From Acinetobacter baretiae (lineage in GTDB: Bacteria; Pseudomonadota; Gammaproteobacteria; Pseudomonadales; Moraxellaceae), in contig NZ_VTDM01000004.1 in NCBI RefSeq assembly GCF_015627105.1, positions 1 through 64,000 of the forward strand: a stretch of 64,000 nucleotides of DNA. Direction: 5' to 3'. The notes under the pieces are model-generated. The model was not told the origin of the DNA and made no database searches. It saw nothing but the letters and a program-made list of their open reading frames with translations. Each line of letters starts with the position of its first letter. Position 1 is the first letter of the stretch. This document shows, piece after piece, positions 1 through 8,319 of the stretch. Both the position numbers and the translations under genes were made by a program.

Positions 1-229
1 CATCGTGATGGATAATGCGGCCTTTCATAAGCGATCGGATATACAGGAGTTATTGGAACACTATGGGCATCAGATTTTATGGTTACCGCCTTATAGCCCT
101 GATTTGAATTTTATTGAAAAGACTTGGGCATGGATTAAGAAAAAGAGAAAAGAATGGCAAGAGGATTGTATTGATCGACTCTTTCAGATGTTTTTTCATG
201 TCTGTATGAGTAATTAGATTGTTTGACTA
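1..229 (+). mobile_element. IS630-family insertion sequence, right end only
   Basis: This is the terminal part of an insertion sequence that enters from the left edge. It carries the end of a DDE transposase gene. To its right, cas7 sequence resumes in frame at about position 233, reading leftwards from the cas7 start. The junction contains TATA at 228-231, which fits the TA target duplication of IS630/Tc1 elements. I place the element end at 229, but 227 is equally possible because the TA is doubled. The left end and the terminal inverted repeats cannot be compared inside this window. Confidence 0.75.
2..217 (+). CDS. IS630-family transposase, C-terminal fragment
   Basis: Partial gene that continues off the left edge. 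The visible 70 or so residues contain MDNAAFHK, with the second catalytic Asp, and then [17 protein letters not shown], with the catalytic Glu. This spacing is the end of the DDE domain of IS630-type transposases. The enzyme cuts and pastes the element at TA dinucleotides. The reading frame ends 12 bp before the inferred element end, as is usual for these compact elements. Whether the full transposase is intact cannot be seen. Confidence 0.85.
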   Translation: MVMDNAAFHKRSDIQELLEHYGHQILWLPPYSPDLNFIEKTWAWIKKKRKEWQEDCIDRLFQMFFHVCMSN

Positions 230-614
230 TAGTACGTTTACACTGGCTAGATGGCACCACATAACCACGGATTAACCCTGTTATCGATGCTAAAACCTGT
301 TGCAAACTTTTTTCTGCTGCAAAGTGTAAATCAAAGGCTTGATCACGAAAGAGGTGGTGACGAATACAGTTTTGACTAATATATAAAGGATTTTCTTTAA
401 AATTAATATCAGCCGCTTCTTTTTTATACTTATAGCCTGTTTCTTCTTTTATTTTTCCAGTGAGATTAGTATAGCCACGTAATTTAGGTAAGGTATGATT
501 ATCTACGGTACGCCCCTCATTACTTAAAGTCGTTGGCCCATTCCAATTCACGACACCATGACCAAAAGCACGAATTTTAAAGTCTACACTCTTAATACCT
601 GTTACTTTTTCCAT
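230..614 (-). pseudogene. cas7fv: Cas7 of the type I-F2 (I-Fv) Cascade, truncated by the insertion sequence
   Basis: The first ~127 codons of a Cas7 backbone gene. The start at 614 is preceded by GGAGAGAGAG as ribosome binding site. Visible stretches are [38 protein letters not shown] and SSQCKRT. From memory these match the N-terminal third of Cas7fv of Shewanella putrefaciens CN-32 (full length near 330 residues), and do not match Csy3 of ordinary type I-F1. Cas7fv coats the crRNA spacer in a minimal Cascade that has no large subunit. After the codons for K-R-T the frame runs into insertion-sequence DNA and continues for about 35 unrelated residues, giving an out-of-family tail that stops at 135. 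Cas5fv, Cas6f and the CRISPR array would be expected further left, outside the window. The effector should be inactive unless a second intact copy exists. Confidence 0.75.
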
Positions 615-683
615 CTCTCTCTCCAACACACTAATAACTTATAAAATTATTTTGATGATTTATTTTTAAATAAACCACATTCA

Positions 684-815
684 CAACTAAAACAACTAAA
701 ACAACTAAAACAACTAAAACAACTAAAACAACTAAAACAACTAAAACAACTAAAACAACTAAAACAACTAAAACAACTAAAACAACTAAAACAACTAAAA
801 CAACTAAAACAACTA
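684..815. repeat. 9-bp tandem repeat (about 14.7 copies) between cas2-3 and cas7fv
   Basis: The unit CAACTAAAA repeats without a visible error. Read on the minus strand, the direction of the cas operon, it is TTTTAGTTG. One minus-strand frame is open through it and would encode (Ser-Cys-Phe)n between a GTG at 844 and a stop near 647, but no ribosome binding site precedes that GTG. The array begins where transcription from the promoter-like sequence at 822-850 would start, so it would form most of the 5' leader of cas7fv mRNA. Perfect short units suggest copy number changes by slippage. It is not a CRISPR array because there are no spacers. Confidence 0.95.
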
Positions 816-821
816 TAGTAT

Positions 822-850
822 TTTATAAATAAACTCCAATGCACTCACAA
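822..850 (-). promoter_or_regulatory. Putative internal promoter ahead of cas7fv
   Basis: On the minus strand TTGTGA (850-845) and TATAAA (827-822) are separated by exactly 17 bp. The predicted start of transcription, near 815, coincides with the edge of the 9-bp array. The 11-bp sequence GGTTGTGAGTG around the -35 box is identical to that in front of cas1 at 4934-4944. Inference from sequence only. Confidence 0.45.
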
Positions 851-909
851 CCTATTATAAAAATAGCTTAGCAAAATAGTATTTTAATTTTTTCCACTGT
901 ATAATTAGC

Positions 910-3900
910 TTATTCAATGACTTGTGGATAAATGAGTTGATCTATGCTCATCATACCCACAGGCTGTTTTTTTGTTTTCACATAATACATCGCATGTGAA
1001 TGTCTAGTTTTTTCGCCACCAATAGGTTCTAAATCTAAGGGGGTATAACTTAAATAAATGGGATATTCAGGTGAACGAGCCAATTTAAGTAATTCCCAAT
1101 CACGATTCGATTTTTTGTATTCTATATCTAAGTTTTTTGCTTTCATCACGTTATGATGCTTTGAATGCATAAAAGCCAGTAAATTCTTATTACTATCTCT
1201 CATTTCAAAACGACCACCCTGAATTTTACTTACCGACTCAGTCAAACCAATCGTTTCTTTTGTATGATCATGTTGTTCAGCGTACGCATATTCATTTAAA
1301 AATTTTGGCTCTAAGCTAGAACTAACCTCACAAACAGCCAATTGCACAAAACGATTATCTCCACGAAGCGATATATTGGCTATTTTAGCTACACCATCTT
1401 TGTTTTTTTTGCTTCGACTCGGCATACTCACTGGATCAAGCACTTTTTGGTTAATCAAACTAACACTTTCTCTTAAAGACTTTTGAAGATCTTCTGTAAT
1501 ATATTTTTGACTCGCAGAGTCAGTATAGAATAACTGATAAATCGCATATAAATCTTTAATTTTTATTACTTCACCATGACCAATATGCTCTTTTAAGAAA
1601 AGTAGCCAAGCTACTGCACTTTGCCATACATGCATCGTAGCTAAAAACTTAGCTTTTTGGCTACTTTGCTTACCTCTTTCAGCTGATTTGGGTACAATTG
1701 TGGTGTAAATATTTGTTGCGCCATGTTTATCAAAGCGATCTAATCGCCCTAAACGTTGCAACCAGTTTTCAGCACTGGTTAAATCCGTATACATTCGCTC
1801 ACAGCTAATATTAAGCGAAGCTTGTACAATAGGGCCGCTTCTTAACACATGATACTGCCGACTGCCATTGTGTTTAAAACTTTCAAATACCCGATTAAAC
1901 CAAAGGGATTTATCTACCTTAGTATATTTTGAATGTAGCAAAATGCTGTTTTCTGTATTTTGATGCAATAAAAAGCCAAGCTGTGCATCTTGTGCAGTAT
2001 TACTAATCACAAAAGTTACTTTATCACTCGGCATTGCTTGTGTAATGAGTGGGCTTTTTTGTTCCGTCTCATCGTAGTTTACAAACTCTATTTGATAATC
2101 TGCTTGGTTAAAACTTGGCACACGAACAATATAACTAGGGTCTATTTTTAAAATATTTTTTATATAAAAATCATGGGGTGTTGCAGAGACAAGAAGTGTA
2201 TTGGCATGCTGATGCTTCAATTTTTTCGCCGCGATGAGTTCTGCAAAAAACAAATTAAATGCAGGCATAACAATCAGCTCGTGAAATTCATCAAAGATAA
2301 TATGTGATTGCATAAAATTAATCATACCTGTCACTTTATGATGCGAAATAATATTATTAATCACTTGATCAATCGTCGTAATAACAATATCACCTGTAAA
2401 ATACTGGTCAGGGTCGGTGTCTTCAGCTTGCTCAAATGTTGTTCCTTGCAATATTTTTTTATACTCACCAGTCAAAATTTCAATACGGCTATGTGGTAAA
2501 TAACTAGATGCTGTTAGATCATGTAATATTCCCAAACATACTTGAACCCGAGGACACACCCAAATAATTTTTTGAGCATCTGTTTTTAATGCCCATTCAA
2601 GCGAAATTTTGGTTTTACCACAACCTGCGGGGCCTTGAAGTACGGCCACATTAGATACCTCATCAAATTCAGCATTATCTTTAAGTGCTGCAAGGGTAGA
2701 TGATGCTTGATCTTGCACTTTATTTTGCTCACTCTCTGAGTATTTAGTATTAAATCCATCTATACACTGTTGAATTTGCTGAGAAATATTGCTTTTTTCC
2801 AATAAAATATGATCAAGTGCTTGAACCAATGTTCCCTCTGCCAAATACTCATTTAAGTCCTCTTTTGTCATTGCAGATACAATTCTATCTGCACTAATGA
2901 CTGCCATTCTCACTAAATTGTGTAATGCATTCGGTTCAACATCACTTACAAATTCTTCTATATTTTCTGATAAATCACTGTATATTTTATATTTTGGTAC
3001 AGCTTTATTTTTTTCTACATGATAGTGATACGACCATTGTGGAAATAGATTTTCAACACTAAAATGTTTCCCCATCAGTTGAATATCTTTTAAAATAGCT
3101 ACTATCTGATCAGTTAGCTTTTCAAGACTCACATCTTTAAGCGAATTTTTAAATTTTTTATCAATACCCTCTGCTGTATCAAAAAATGTATCATCTTTAC
3201 GGTAGGGTCTTGTATGATGCCAATAAACACCATGAAAAATTTGATCACATTGCAATGTATTGAGCTGTGTACTCTTTCTTAATAACGATTCAGCCAATAA
3301 CCAAGAAATTTCGTTGTGTCTAGGATGATTTTCAAAAGAAAAATCTTTAAATCCTCGAACAGTGGTATCAATATGCACACCATCTTCTAAAAGTACAATC
3401 TCATCGGAGGGGTAACTTTTTTTAGATAACCATTGCTGAAATTGTGGATCAAGTTTTCCAATATCGTGCAATATTCCAGTAATAAAAGCAGATTGTGCAA
3501 GATTTTTATTATTAATCTCTAATTTTTCAATGATGTAATAGGCCAAATAACCCACGGAAAATAAGTGCTGGCTCAAGGGTTGTCCAGAAGAATTAGCTAA
3601 AATTGTTTTTGTTTCAATAGGTAAATCCATAAATAACTCCTTTGTTGTATAATTTACTGGAACAATGCCATTACTATTAAATTGACTCCGATTACCCACA
3701 ATCCAAACTAATGCAGTTGATCTGCGGGTGGTTATTTTATGACAAGCTACGGCGGTATTTTTACTCACTGTATTTAACAATAGTCTCTTTACTGCAAGTA
3801 ATCCCTCCTCTGTAATCACCGTTTGCCATGTATGGCTACCTATACGATTTGCAAATGCATCTAAAATTTGTCTTGTTCTCGGTATCGCTTTTTTTTCACA

Positions 3901-3924
3901 CTGACTAATGAAGGTCACAATCAT
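910..3924 (-). CDS. cas3: Cas2-Cas3 fusion nuclease-helicase, type I-F
   Basis: A 1004-residue fusion typical of type I-F. Residues 1-95 form the Cas2 part (starts MIVTFISQCE). The HD nuclease follows, with H120 and the H153-D154 pair in GILHDIGKLDPQF. The superfamily 2 helicase has Walker A GPAGCGKT at 432-439, a DEFH box at 546-549, SATP at 581 and a motif VI-like QRLGRLDR further on. Cascade recruits the protein to unwind and degrade the non-target strand. The Cas2 part also joins Cas1 for spacer acquisition. The start overlaps the cas1 stop by 4 bp (ATGA), so the two are translationally coupled. All motifs look intact even though the downstream effector gene is disrupted. Confidence 0.93.
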   Translation of the reverse strand: MIVTFISQCEKKAIPRTRQILDAFANRIGSHTWQTVITEEGLLAVKRLLLNTVSKNTAVACHKITTRRSTALVWIVGNRSQFNSNGIVPVNYTTKELFMDLPIETKTILANSSGQPLSQHLFSVGYLAYYIIEKLEINNKNLAQSAFITGILHDIGKLDPQFQQWLSKKSYPSDEIVLLEDGVHIDTTVRGFKDFSFENHPRHNEISWLLAESLLRKSTQLNTLQCDQIFHGVYWHHTRPYRKDDTFFDTAEGIDKKFKNSLKDVSLEKLTDQIVAILKDIQLMGKHFSVENLFPQWSYHYHVEKNKAVPKYKIYSDLSENIEEFVSDVEPNALHNLVRMAVISADRIVSAMTKEDLNEYLAEGTLVQALDHILLEKSNISQQIQQCIDGFNTKYSESEQNKVQDQASSTLAALKDNAEFDEVSNVAVLQGPAGCGKTKISLEWALKTDAQKIIWVCPRVQVCLGILHDLTASSYLPHSRIEILTGEYKKILQGTTFEQAEDTDPDQYFTGDIVITTIDQVINNIISHHKVTGMINFMQSHIIFDEFHELIVMPAFNLFFAELIAAKKLKHQHANTLLVSATPHDFYIKNILKIDPSYIVRVPSFNQADYQIEFVNYDETEQKSPLITQAMPSDKVTFVISNTAQDAQLGFLLHQNTENSILLHSKYTKVDKSLWFNRVFESFKHNGSRQYHVLRSGPIVQASLNISCERMYTDLTSAENWLQRLGRLDRFDKHGATNIYTTIVPKSAERGKQSSQKAKFLATMHVWQSAVAWLLFLKEHIGHGEVIKIKDLYAIYQLFYTDSASQKYITEDLQKSLRESVSLINQKVLDPVSMPSRSKKNKDGVAKIANISLRGDNRFVQLAVCEVSSSLEPKFLNEYAYAEQHDHTKETIGLTESVSKIQGGRFEMRDSNKNLLAFMHSKHHNVMKAKNLDIEYKKSNRDWELLKLARSPEYPIYLSYTPLDLEPIGGEKTRHSHAMYYVKTKKQPVGMMSIDQLIYPQVIE

Positions 3925-4883
3925 AATGTAACCTCAGATATATTTTTATTTTTACAAGCTAGTAATTTTATTTGTTCAAACATAAAGTCTAAACATTTAT
4001 GTTCAGTCATTTTTTGTAGCACATACTGACGAAATTCTTGTTCAGTCATTTTTTCTTTGGCACAAATAAAGGCTGATGGTAGTACAACAGCATCTTTAAT
4101 TAAATCAGCCACATCAAATACCAAAGCTCCTCGTCTTGTTTTGCCATGCATCACTGCAAAACTATGTGGAATTCCCAAAACCCATAATGTAGATGCTGCC
4201 AAACCATAAGCCAAATAATTCCCATGATTTAAAAAAGTATTGGTTAAATCACCTTCTTTAGGATTACGAGTAAATGATGTTTGCCCACAACGAGTTACAG
4301 CAATTTTATACAGTTGTTTTGTTGTCTGTGCTTCTGCTAGTAATAAATTTCCCACCTTTGTCAATTTAGGAATTTTTTGAGTAAAGTCTTGTAGTGCAAA
4401 TGCAATATCATGATCACTCAAATGGAAACCATACTCTTTTAAATCTCGGTCTTTGGCCCATACTTTTTCAATATATTGAATACGTGCATATTGAAATTGT
4501 TTGGCAACCTCAAAACGCTTTTGTTCATCAAACCAAAAACTCATCCAATACTGCATGTATTCAGTAGGTCGATACTCATTTTGAGGTGTAAGCCATTCTA
4601 TTTCACTGCCCATAAACAATGGGGTTGCTCCACCGCCAGAAAACCCCACCAATACGCCTGCTGTGGCAAGCATACGCATGGCCGCCTGAGTAATAGATGT
4701 TCCTGTTCCTAAAATAATGACGGTGGTATTAGCAATCGGAATATTCCAATACTGATTTTCATGTTTTGCTTCAGTCAAATATAAAACTCGACCATCTTTT
4801 TGCATCACACGACAGTATTCTAAATAGTAGATATTGGCTCTTTTGGAATGTAAGATTGCTTTCAAATCTGTTATTTGCTGCAT
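3921..4883 (-). CDS. cas1: Cas1 integrase, type I-F
   Basis: A 320-residue Cas1 of the I-F kind. It is the metal-dependent integrase that inserts new spacers at the leader end of a CRISPR array, in complex with the Cas2 part of Cas2-3. Candidate catalytic residues are E184 (LLLAEAQTTKQ), H246 (AVMHGKTRRG) and D257/D260 (LVFDVADLIKD), in the order and spacing known for the family. It is the first gene of the leftward operon and overlaps cas2-3 by 4 bp. No array or leader lies upstream, in 4884-5366. The gene appears complete. Confidence 0.95.
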   Translation of the reverse strand: MQQITDLKAILHSKRANIYYLEYCRVMQKDGRVLYLTEAKHENQYWNIPIANTTVIILGTGTSITQAAMRMLATAGVLVGFSGGGATPLFMGSEIEWLTPQNEYRPTEYMQYWMSFWFDEQKRFEVAKQFQYARIQYIEKVWAKDRDLKEYGFHLSDHDIAFALQDFTQKIPKLTKVGNLLLAEAQTTKQLYKIAVTRCGQTSFTRNPKEGDLTNTFLNHGNYLAYGLAASTLWVLGIPHSFAVMHGKTRRGALVFDVADLIKDAVVLPSAFICAKEKMTEQEFRQYVLQKMTEHKCLDFMFEQIKLLACKNKNISEVTL

Positions 4884-4914
4884 TATTATTAGACTTTTTT
4901 AATTGGTTATTTTT

Positions 4915-4943
4915 ACAATATCTATTTTTTTATACACTCACAA
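4915..4943 (-). promoter_or_regulatory. Putative promoter of the cas1-cas2-3 operon
   Basis: On the minus strand TTGTGA (4943-4938) is followed after 17 bp by TATTGT (4920-4915), about 30 bp before the cas1 start. The sequence GGTTGTGAGTG around the -35 box is the same as at the inferred cas7fv promoter, which raises the chance that both are real and share control. Confidence 0.45.
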
Positions 4944-5366
4944 CCACGTTTCATTCAACTGCGACAAATCAGGTCGCGATGTTTTCCATCTATGTATCAA
5001 AATTATAATGACGCCTTCTAATTTCTCTTTAGACATGACCAAACATCTAAAGAGTGGATCACTGTAAATTTTGGTTATTTGTAATTCACTGCTCGCAAAA
5101 TTCAATAGAGTCTGTATTAGGGCAATATAAATAACCACAAGATTTGATCATTCTTTTTCCAATAATTTTCGTATAGCTATTTTTTATGAAATTTTGCACT
5201 ATCTATGACAATAATTTTTCTTTTCGGTATAGCTATTTAGAAAATACACATTTAAAATTTCAAAAGTAACATCTCTCTAAAAACTAGTCACTTTACACAA
5301 AACAAGGTTATATTAAAACTGTATAATAAGTATACGATTACACTGGCCTATTTTTCAAATCATCAC
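4944..5366. other. Intergenic spacer between cas1 and the ABC transporter operon
   Basis: AT-rich DNA with no gene I can support. It contains a direct repeat of GTATAGCTATTT (5171-5182 and 5227-5238, 56 bp apart) and a short inverted repeat GCGAC/GTCGC near 4961-4977. No CRISPR repeats, leader or tRNA are visible. An open frame on the minus strand (4938-5138) has no recognisable similarity and no good ribosome binding site. Confidence 0.6.
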
Positions 5367-6191
5367 TTATTTGTAGTCACATTTACGGGCTAAATAATCT
5401 GCTGTTAAAGTAAATATTAAACATAATGTAATTAAAATAATAGACAACATGCCTACCACAGGAAAATCTGTACCTCCATCGGATACTTTACTATAAAGCA
5501 CTAAAGGCAAAATATTTAGTTGGGTTCCCGACAGTGCTAAAGCTGTACCATATGCACCCAATGCCACTGAACACATCACACACAAAGACGTGACCATGGC
5601 AGGTAAAATTTGAGGAAATAAAATCAGGCGATAACTTTGTAATGTAGTTGCACCAAAACTTTTAGATATATCAATCTGACGCCAATCAAAACTTTGAAAG
5701 ACTGGCAATAAAATAAATACTGCTCGAGGAATAAGGTAGTAACAATATGCCATACCTAAACCAATGGGTGTAAAAATAAGATTACCAATATGTTGCTCTG
5801 AAAAACCAATCTGTCCTAGCAATTGCGTAATAAAACCCGCTCGACCAAAAACGAGTATAAACCCGTAAGCTACGATTAAACCACTAAAGACCAGCGGTAA
5901 AGAAATAAGTACAATAAAAAACTGTCGTAATTGATCAGAGCAACGACTTAAATGAAAAGATATCAGTACAGCAATAAGCAAAGATATCATTGATGTAAAA
6001 ATAGATAATAAAAGACTCCCCGTAATACTGCTTAATAAGTACTGATCTGATAACATTCGATTTAACGTAATTATCGGTGACTGCAAAGGCTCATAAAAAA
6101 CAAAGACCACTGGAAGAATAAAAAATACTAAATAGCATACCAATGTAGGTATGGTCGCCAACCAATCATGGCATATTGTTTTAAAACTCAC
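5367..6191 (-). CDS. ABC transporter permease, second permease of the operon
   Basis: Integral inner-membrane permease of 274 residues with about six hydrophobic segments. The typical EAA-like loop lies near SFGATTLQSYRLILFPQILP, where the ATPase docks. I chose the GTG at 6191 because AAGGAG sits 6 bp upstream. The longer frame, from 6227, would overlap the binding-protein gene and lacks a site. It is the last gene of the uptake operon. It belongs to the group that serves iron, polyamine or 2-aminoethylphosphonate importers (PotB/FbpB-like). The substrate is not determined by the sequence. Confidence 0.85.
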   Translation of the reverse strand: MSFKTICHDWLATIPTLVCYLVFFILPVVFVFYEPLQSPIITLNRMLSDQYLLSSITGSLLLSIFTSMISLLIAVLISFHLSRCSDQLRQFFIVLISLPLVFSGLIVAYGFILVFGRAGFITQLLGQIGFSEQHIGNLIFTPIGLGMAYCYYLIPRAVFILLPVFQSFDWRQIDISKSFGATTLQSYRLILFPQILPAMVTSLCVMCSVALGAYGTALALSGTQLNILPLVLYSKVSDGGTDFPVVGMLSIILITLCLIFTLTADYLARKCDYK

Positions 6192-6207
6192 AGTAGTCTC
6201 CTTAATT

Positions 6208-7287
6208 TTATTGTGAAAGTACCGCACTAGCCCAACGTTTATCTAACTCGGGCTTAATTTCAGCTGCTAAATTTAAATCTAACGGCTGAATTTGAGGTGC
6301 AGGTTTTAATTTATCTTTTACACTTTCTGGCAATGCAATACTCGTAACAACAGGGCGTACAAAACCCTCTGCAAATAATGTTTGGCCTTTTGATGACATC
6401 ACATAATTAGCCCATAATTTTGCTGCTTCAGGATTAGGTGCATTTTTAACCAATGACATCGCATAAGGAGCAGCCAAAGATACTTCTTTTGGAATCACAA
6501 CAGCAATTTGATCACCCATGCCATCTTTATTCATGGCTTTTAAACCATCATTTTCATAACCAATCCAAATTGGAATTTCACCTTTTAAAAATTGTGCATA
6601 TGGTGTTGTGCCTACAACACGCAATACATTGCCTGTTTTTTGGAGCTTCCCAAAATATTCAACACCAGGGTTTATGTTTTTCATGGTTCCACCCTGGCTC
6701 AAATTTGCAGCAAGTACTACAACTTGCCCTTGACCTGTAGTACGAGGATCTTGATATACAATGCTATTTTTATATTCAGCCTTTTGTAAATCTGCCCAAG
6801 ATTGTGGTACATTTTTAACTAATTTTTTATTGACTAAAATTGCAACAGTAAGGGAGTGAACAGTGAACCATTGACCATTTCCCTCTTTAAATACTTGTGG
6901 TATTTTCTCAAAGTTCACTGGCTTATATGATGCCACTAAATTCTTTTTTGCAGCATCAATTGCAGAAGCACCAAAATAATACGCTGTGTCTGCTTGTGGA
7001 CGATGTTTTGACTTCTCTAAAGCCACAACTGTTGCAGCTGAACCTAAATCATTGTAGACAATTTCAACCCCTGGGTAACGTTTCTTAAAATCAGTAAATA
7101 AATTACTCCAATTTGCCCATGTAGGCCCTGTATCAAAAGAAATCACCATACCTTCTTTCTTTGCTTTTTCGTATTGTAGTTGCTCTTGAGGATACAGCTC
7201 TCCACCCTCCAAAGGACTTGCAAAAGTAGAAGCTATTGACATAGATAACACTGTGCCTAGTATCGTATTTAACCAAATTGATTTCAT
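6208..7287 (-). CDS. ABC transporter periplasmic substrate-binding protein
   Basis: A 359-residue binding protein with a Sec signal peptide (cleavage likely after STFA, near residue 23). It belongs to the COG1840-like family that includes FbpA/AfuA iron and putative 2-aminoethylphosphonate binding proteins. It captures the substrate in the periplasm and hands it to the two permeases. Its ATG overlaps the stop of the ATPase gene by 4 bp (ATGA). The tyrosines that bind iron in FbpA are not evident, so an organic substrate such as a phosphonate or polyamine is at least as likely. The cluster contains no phosphonate catabolic enzymes to settle the matter. Confidence 0.85.
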   Translation of the reverse strand: MKSIWLNTILGTVLSMSIASTFASPLEGGELYPQEQLQYEKAKKEGMVISFDTGPTWANWSNLFTDFKKRYPGVEIVYNDLGSAATVVALEKSKHRPQADTAYYFGASAIDAAKKNLVASYKPVNFEKIPQVFKEGNGQWFTVHSLTVAILVNKKLVKNVPQSWADLQKAEYKNSIVYQDPRTTGQGQVVVLAANLSQGGTMKNINPGVEYFGKLQKTGNVLRVVGTTPYAQFLKGEIPIWIGYENDGLKAMNKDGMGDQIAVVIPKEVSLAAPYAMSLVKNAPNPEAAKLWANYVMSSKGQTLFAEGFVRPVVTSIALPESVKDKLKPAPQIQPLDLNLAAEIKPELDKRWASAVLSQ

Positions 7288-8315
7288 AATGGATTTTCCA
7301 TAATAAGATGTATTGCATGTATAGGAAGTGAAATAAGATGTAACTGATGATCGGCAAAAATCGTATGTATTTTGACTCTCTCACCTTGGCTTTTAATCAC
7401 AAATTCATTCAAATGACCTAAAAATTGAGAGCTCACCACTTCATCCACATTGACCACATTCACGTCATTACTTAATGGATTAATGATAATCTTTTCAGGC
7501 CTGACCATAATGTTCACCTTTGAGCCAATTGCCAAAGTTGTCGCCATTACAGTTAAAATACCTAACTGTGTTTGTACTGTAGTTGGTGTTAACACCACAC
7601 CTAGAAATATATTGTTTTTACCCACAAATCGAGCAACAGCTAAATTATTAGGCTGATGATAAATTTCTTTTGGTGGTGCGCATTGTTGAATTGCACCTTG
7701 CCCCATCACAGCCACTTGATCGGCCATCATCATCGCTTCTTCTTGATCATGTGTAATTAAAAACGTGGTGATATTTAAAGCCTGTTGAATACGTTTAATC
7801 TCTGTACGCATTTCATCTCTTAATGAAGCATCTAATGCAGACAATGGCTCATCAAGTAAAAGTGCTTGTGGCTCAAAAATTAATGCTCTTGCCAATGCAA
7901 CACGTTGTTTTTGCCCCCCTGATAATTGACTTGGAAATTTCTTTTCCATTGCAGTCAATCCCACCAAATCCATCATACGTTGAACTTTGGTTTCAATATC
8001 GGCAACTCGATTAATTTTTAAAGGGTAAGCAATATTTTGTGCTACGGTATAATGAGGAAATAATGCGTAATCTTGAAAAACAATACCTAATCTACGTTCA
8101 GCGCATGATAAATTTTGCTGATTTTTATGATTAACCCAAATTTCACCCTCAGTAGGCTGTTCAAACCCTGCAAGTAGTTTGAGTAAAGTGGTTTTACCAC
8201 AACCACTTTGCCCCAATACTGCAATAATTTCTCCAGTTGCAACAGACAAAGAAATATCAGTGATACCTGCATGGCTATTCGGATAAGTAAAGGAAACTGA
8301 ACGAAACTCTATCAT
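7284..8315 (-). CDS. ABC transporter ATP-binding protein (PotA/FbpC type)
   Basis: A 343-residue ATPase that powers the importer. Walker A GQSGCGKT is at 35-42, the signature LSGGQKQ at 131-137, Walker B ALLLDEP at 151-157, and a switch histidine in FLITHDQEEAM. The last ~100 residues form a TOBE-like regulatory domain with VRPEKI, as in polyamine, iron and aminoethylphosphonate importers. The gene lies 4 bp after the first permease and overlaps the binding-protein gene by 4 bp, so the operon is tightly coupled. Confidence 0.92.
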   Translation of the reverse strand: MIEFRSVSFTYPNSHAGITDISLSVATGEIIAVLGQSGCGKTTLLKLLAGFEQPTEGEIWVNHKNQQNLSCAERRLGIVFQDYALFPHYTVAQNIAYPLKINRVADIETKVQRMMDLVGLTAMEKKFPSQLSGGQKQRVALARALIFEPQALLLDEPLSALDASLRDEMRTEIKRIQQALNITTFLITHDQEEAMMMADQVAVMGQGAIQQCAPPKEIYHQPNNLAVARFVGKNNIFLGVVLTPTTVQTQLGILTVMATTLAIGSKVNIMVRPEKIIINPLSNDVNVVNVDEVVSSQFLGHLNEFVIKSQGERVKIHTIFADHQLHLISLPIHAIHLIMENPL

Positions 8316-8319
8316 GGAA

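Noticed and set aside
684-815. CRISPR array
   Set aside because: The units are 9 bp and contiguous, without unique spacers.
647-844. Open frame encoding a (Ser-Cys-Phe)n protein on the minus strand
   Set aside because: It is only the reading of the 9-bp array in one frame, with a GTG start and no ribosome binding site. Reported as a repeat, not as a gene.
923-931. Single exact DnaA box at the end of cas2-3
   Set aside because: Isolated and inside coding sequence; one exact 9-mer is expected by chance at this scale.
4938-5138. 66-codon open frame upstream of cas1
   Set aside because: No family resemblance, no ribosome binding site, and it overlaps the likely cas1 promoter.
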